A stretch of 13,379 nucleotides of DNA. It comes from Lachnospiraceae bacterium UBA1778 (GTDB lineage: Bacteria > Bacillota > Clostridia > Lachnospirales > Lachnospiraceae). Within the stretch, counting starts at the first letter, position 1. Each line of letters opens with the position of its first letter. Below are positions 12,855 through 13,379 of the stretch, one piece after another. Made by a program: the position numbers and the translations under genes. Below the pieces are notes generated by a model. That model ran no database searches and was not told the origin of the DNA. It saw only the letters and a list, made by a program, of their open reading frames with translations. The DNA is taken from NCBI GenBank assembly GCA_002315255.1, contig DCGM01000029.1:1840-15218 (forward strand), written 5' to 3'.

Positions 12855-12957
12855 GTCAGGACACTTTCGTTAATATATTTCTTTCTTCCGTCAGCACCCT
12901 TTGCCAATATTTCTTATTTCACTATCAGGACACTTTCGTTAATATATCTTTACTTAC
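12855..12957 (+). repeat. Three-copy direct repeat, 34-35 bp period
   Basis: Copies begin at 12855, 12890 and 12924. Copies 1 and 3 share TCAGGACACTTTCGTTAATA and the next three bases without change. Copy 2 is diverged (TCAGCACCCTTTGCCAATAT). The array fills the gap between the pnp terminator and the promoter of the next gene, and its third copy runs into that promoter's -35 region. Confidence 0.9.
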
Positions 12958-12977
12958 AAGCGGAGTTTTGATACAAT
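12949..12977 (+). promoter_or_regulatory. Extended -10 promoter for the pseudouridine synthase gene
   Basis: The -10 box is TACAAT (12972-12977), with TGA directly before it as an extended -10 element. A weak -35 box TTTACT lies at 12949-12954 with a 17-base spacer, inside the last repeat copy. GATAC (12970-12974) and GTATC (12983-12987) form a short dyad around the -10 box that might be an operator, though five base pairs could be chance. Confidence 0.65.
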
Positions 12978-13011
12978 ATCTAGTATCTATGAACATTAAT
13001 CTGGAGGAATC

Positions 13012-13379
13012 ATGCGTCTCGACAAATGCCTGTCCGAGCTGGGCGCAGGATCCCGGTCGTTTGTGAAAGAATTGATCCGGAAGGGGCTCGTTACCGTGAA
13101 CGGGGCAGTCTGTAAAGAGCCGGAACGCGCAGTCAGCGCGGAGGATTCCTTTACTGTCGACGGGAAAGTGCTTAAGTATTCGGCTTTTGAGTATTATATG
13201 CTCTATAAGCCCGCCGGGTTTCTGACGGCGCGGTCAGACGATAATCGTCCGGTCGTCATGAGTCTTTTAGAATCGAAACGGGCTGACCTTTCACCGGTCG
13301 GGAGGCTTGATGCGGATACCGAGGGACTTCTTCTCATCACCAATGACGGCGCGTTGAACCATGCATTGACGGCGCCGAA
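13012..13379 (+). CDS. rsuA: RsuA-family 16S rRNA pseudouridine synthase (3' truncated by window)
   Basis: This family converts a specific uridine of 16S rRNA (U516 in Escherichia coli RsuA) to pseudouridine. The first 122 residues are present. ATG at 13012 follows GGAGG at 13003-13007. Residues 1-50 form an S4 RNA-binding domain (MRLDKCLSELGAGSR, KGLVTVNG). The catalytic domain begins with YYMLYKPAGFLTA and holds the active-site motif GRLDADTEGLLLITNDG, whose first Asp is the expected nucleophile. Short N-terminal S4 plus this motif fits RsuA or the related Bacillus YtzG better than RluB or RluE, but the missing C-terminus leaves the exact subgroup open. It has its own promoter and is separate from pnp. 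Confidence 0.88.
   Translation, partial: MRLDKCLSELGAGSRSFVKELIRKGLVTVNGAVCKEPERAVSAEDSFTVDGKVLKYSAFEYYMLYKPAGFLTARSDDNRPVVMSLLESKRADLSPVGRLDADTEGLLLITNDGALNHALTAP

Noticed and set aside
12791..13066. Open frame of 91 codons on the + strand between pnp and the pseudouridine synthase
   Set aside because: It runs through the pnp terminator and the repeat array and overlaps the start of a clear RsuA-family gene in another frame. The repeated DTFVN peptide only reflects the DNA repeat.

Overview
The window looks like a chromosomal segment of a Gram-positive anaerobe of the Clostridia, probably a Lachnospiraceae-like lineage. The support is the hrcA-grpE-dnaK-dnaJ gene order, a DnaK that lacks the long N-terminal insertion of Gram-negative DnaKs, strong AGGAG-type ribosome binding sites, sigma-A-type promoters and a secreted dockerin protein. 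The genus cannot be named from the sequence alone. All genes lie on the + strand. No tRNA, rRNA, CRISPR array, insertion sequence or prophage gene is visible.

Layout. Positions 1-5417 hold a heat-shock operon: the 3' part of hrcA (its start lies outside the window), grpE, dnaK, dnaJ, and an S51-family serine peptidase whose start codon overlaps the dnaJ stop by one base. A strong intrinsic terminator at 5479-5521 closes this unit. The intergenic region 5418-5855 also holds an 18-bp tandem duplication over the peptidase stop codon, a four-copy 20-bp repeat array (5550-5629) and a good extended -10 promoter (5765-5793).

Positions 5856-10054 hold a two-gene cell-surface operon. The first gene encodes a secreted glucosaminidase-type cell-wall hydrolase with a cadherin-like domain, a type I dockerin and an acidic Ser/Thr/Glu tail. 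The second encodes a membrane protein with a signal peptide, an N-terminal cohesin-like beta domain, coiled-coil and ES-repeat stalks, one transmembrane helix and a very acidic cytoplasmic tail. The likely reading is a docking pair, in which the membrane protein holds the hydrolase at the cell surface. This is the most interesting part of the window.

Positions 10131-12850 hold the conserved rpsO-pnp pair (ribosomal protein S15 and polynucleotide phosphorylase). It has its own promoter, a structured leader, a hairpin between the genes and a strong terminator after pnp. A second repeat array (three copies, 34-35 bp period, 12855-12957) follows directly. An extended -10 promoter then leads into the 5' part of an RsuA-family 16S rRNA pseudouridine synthase that runs off the window.

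Two themes recur outside the genes. Tandem duplications cover or touch the stop codons of two genes. Two short repeat arrays, each just after an intrinsic terminator, appear to share a core sequence on opposite strands.
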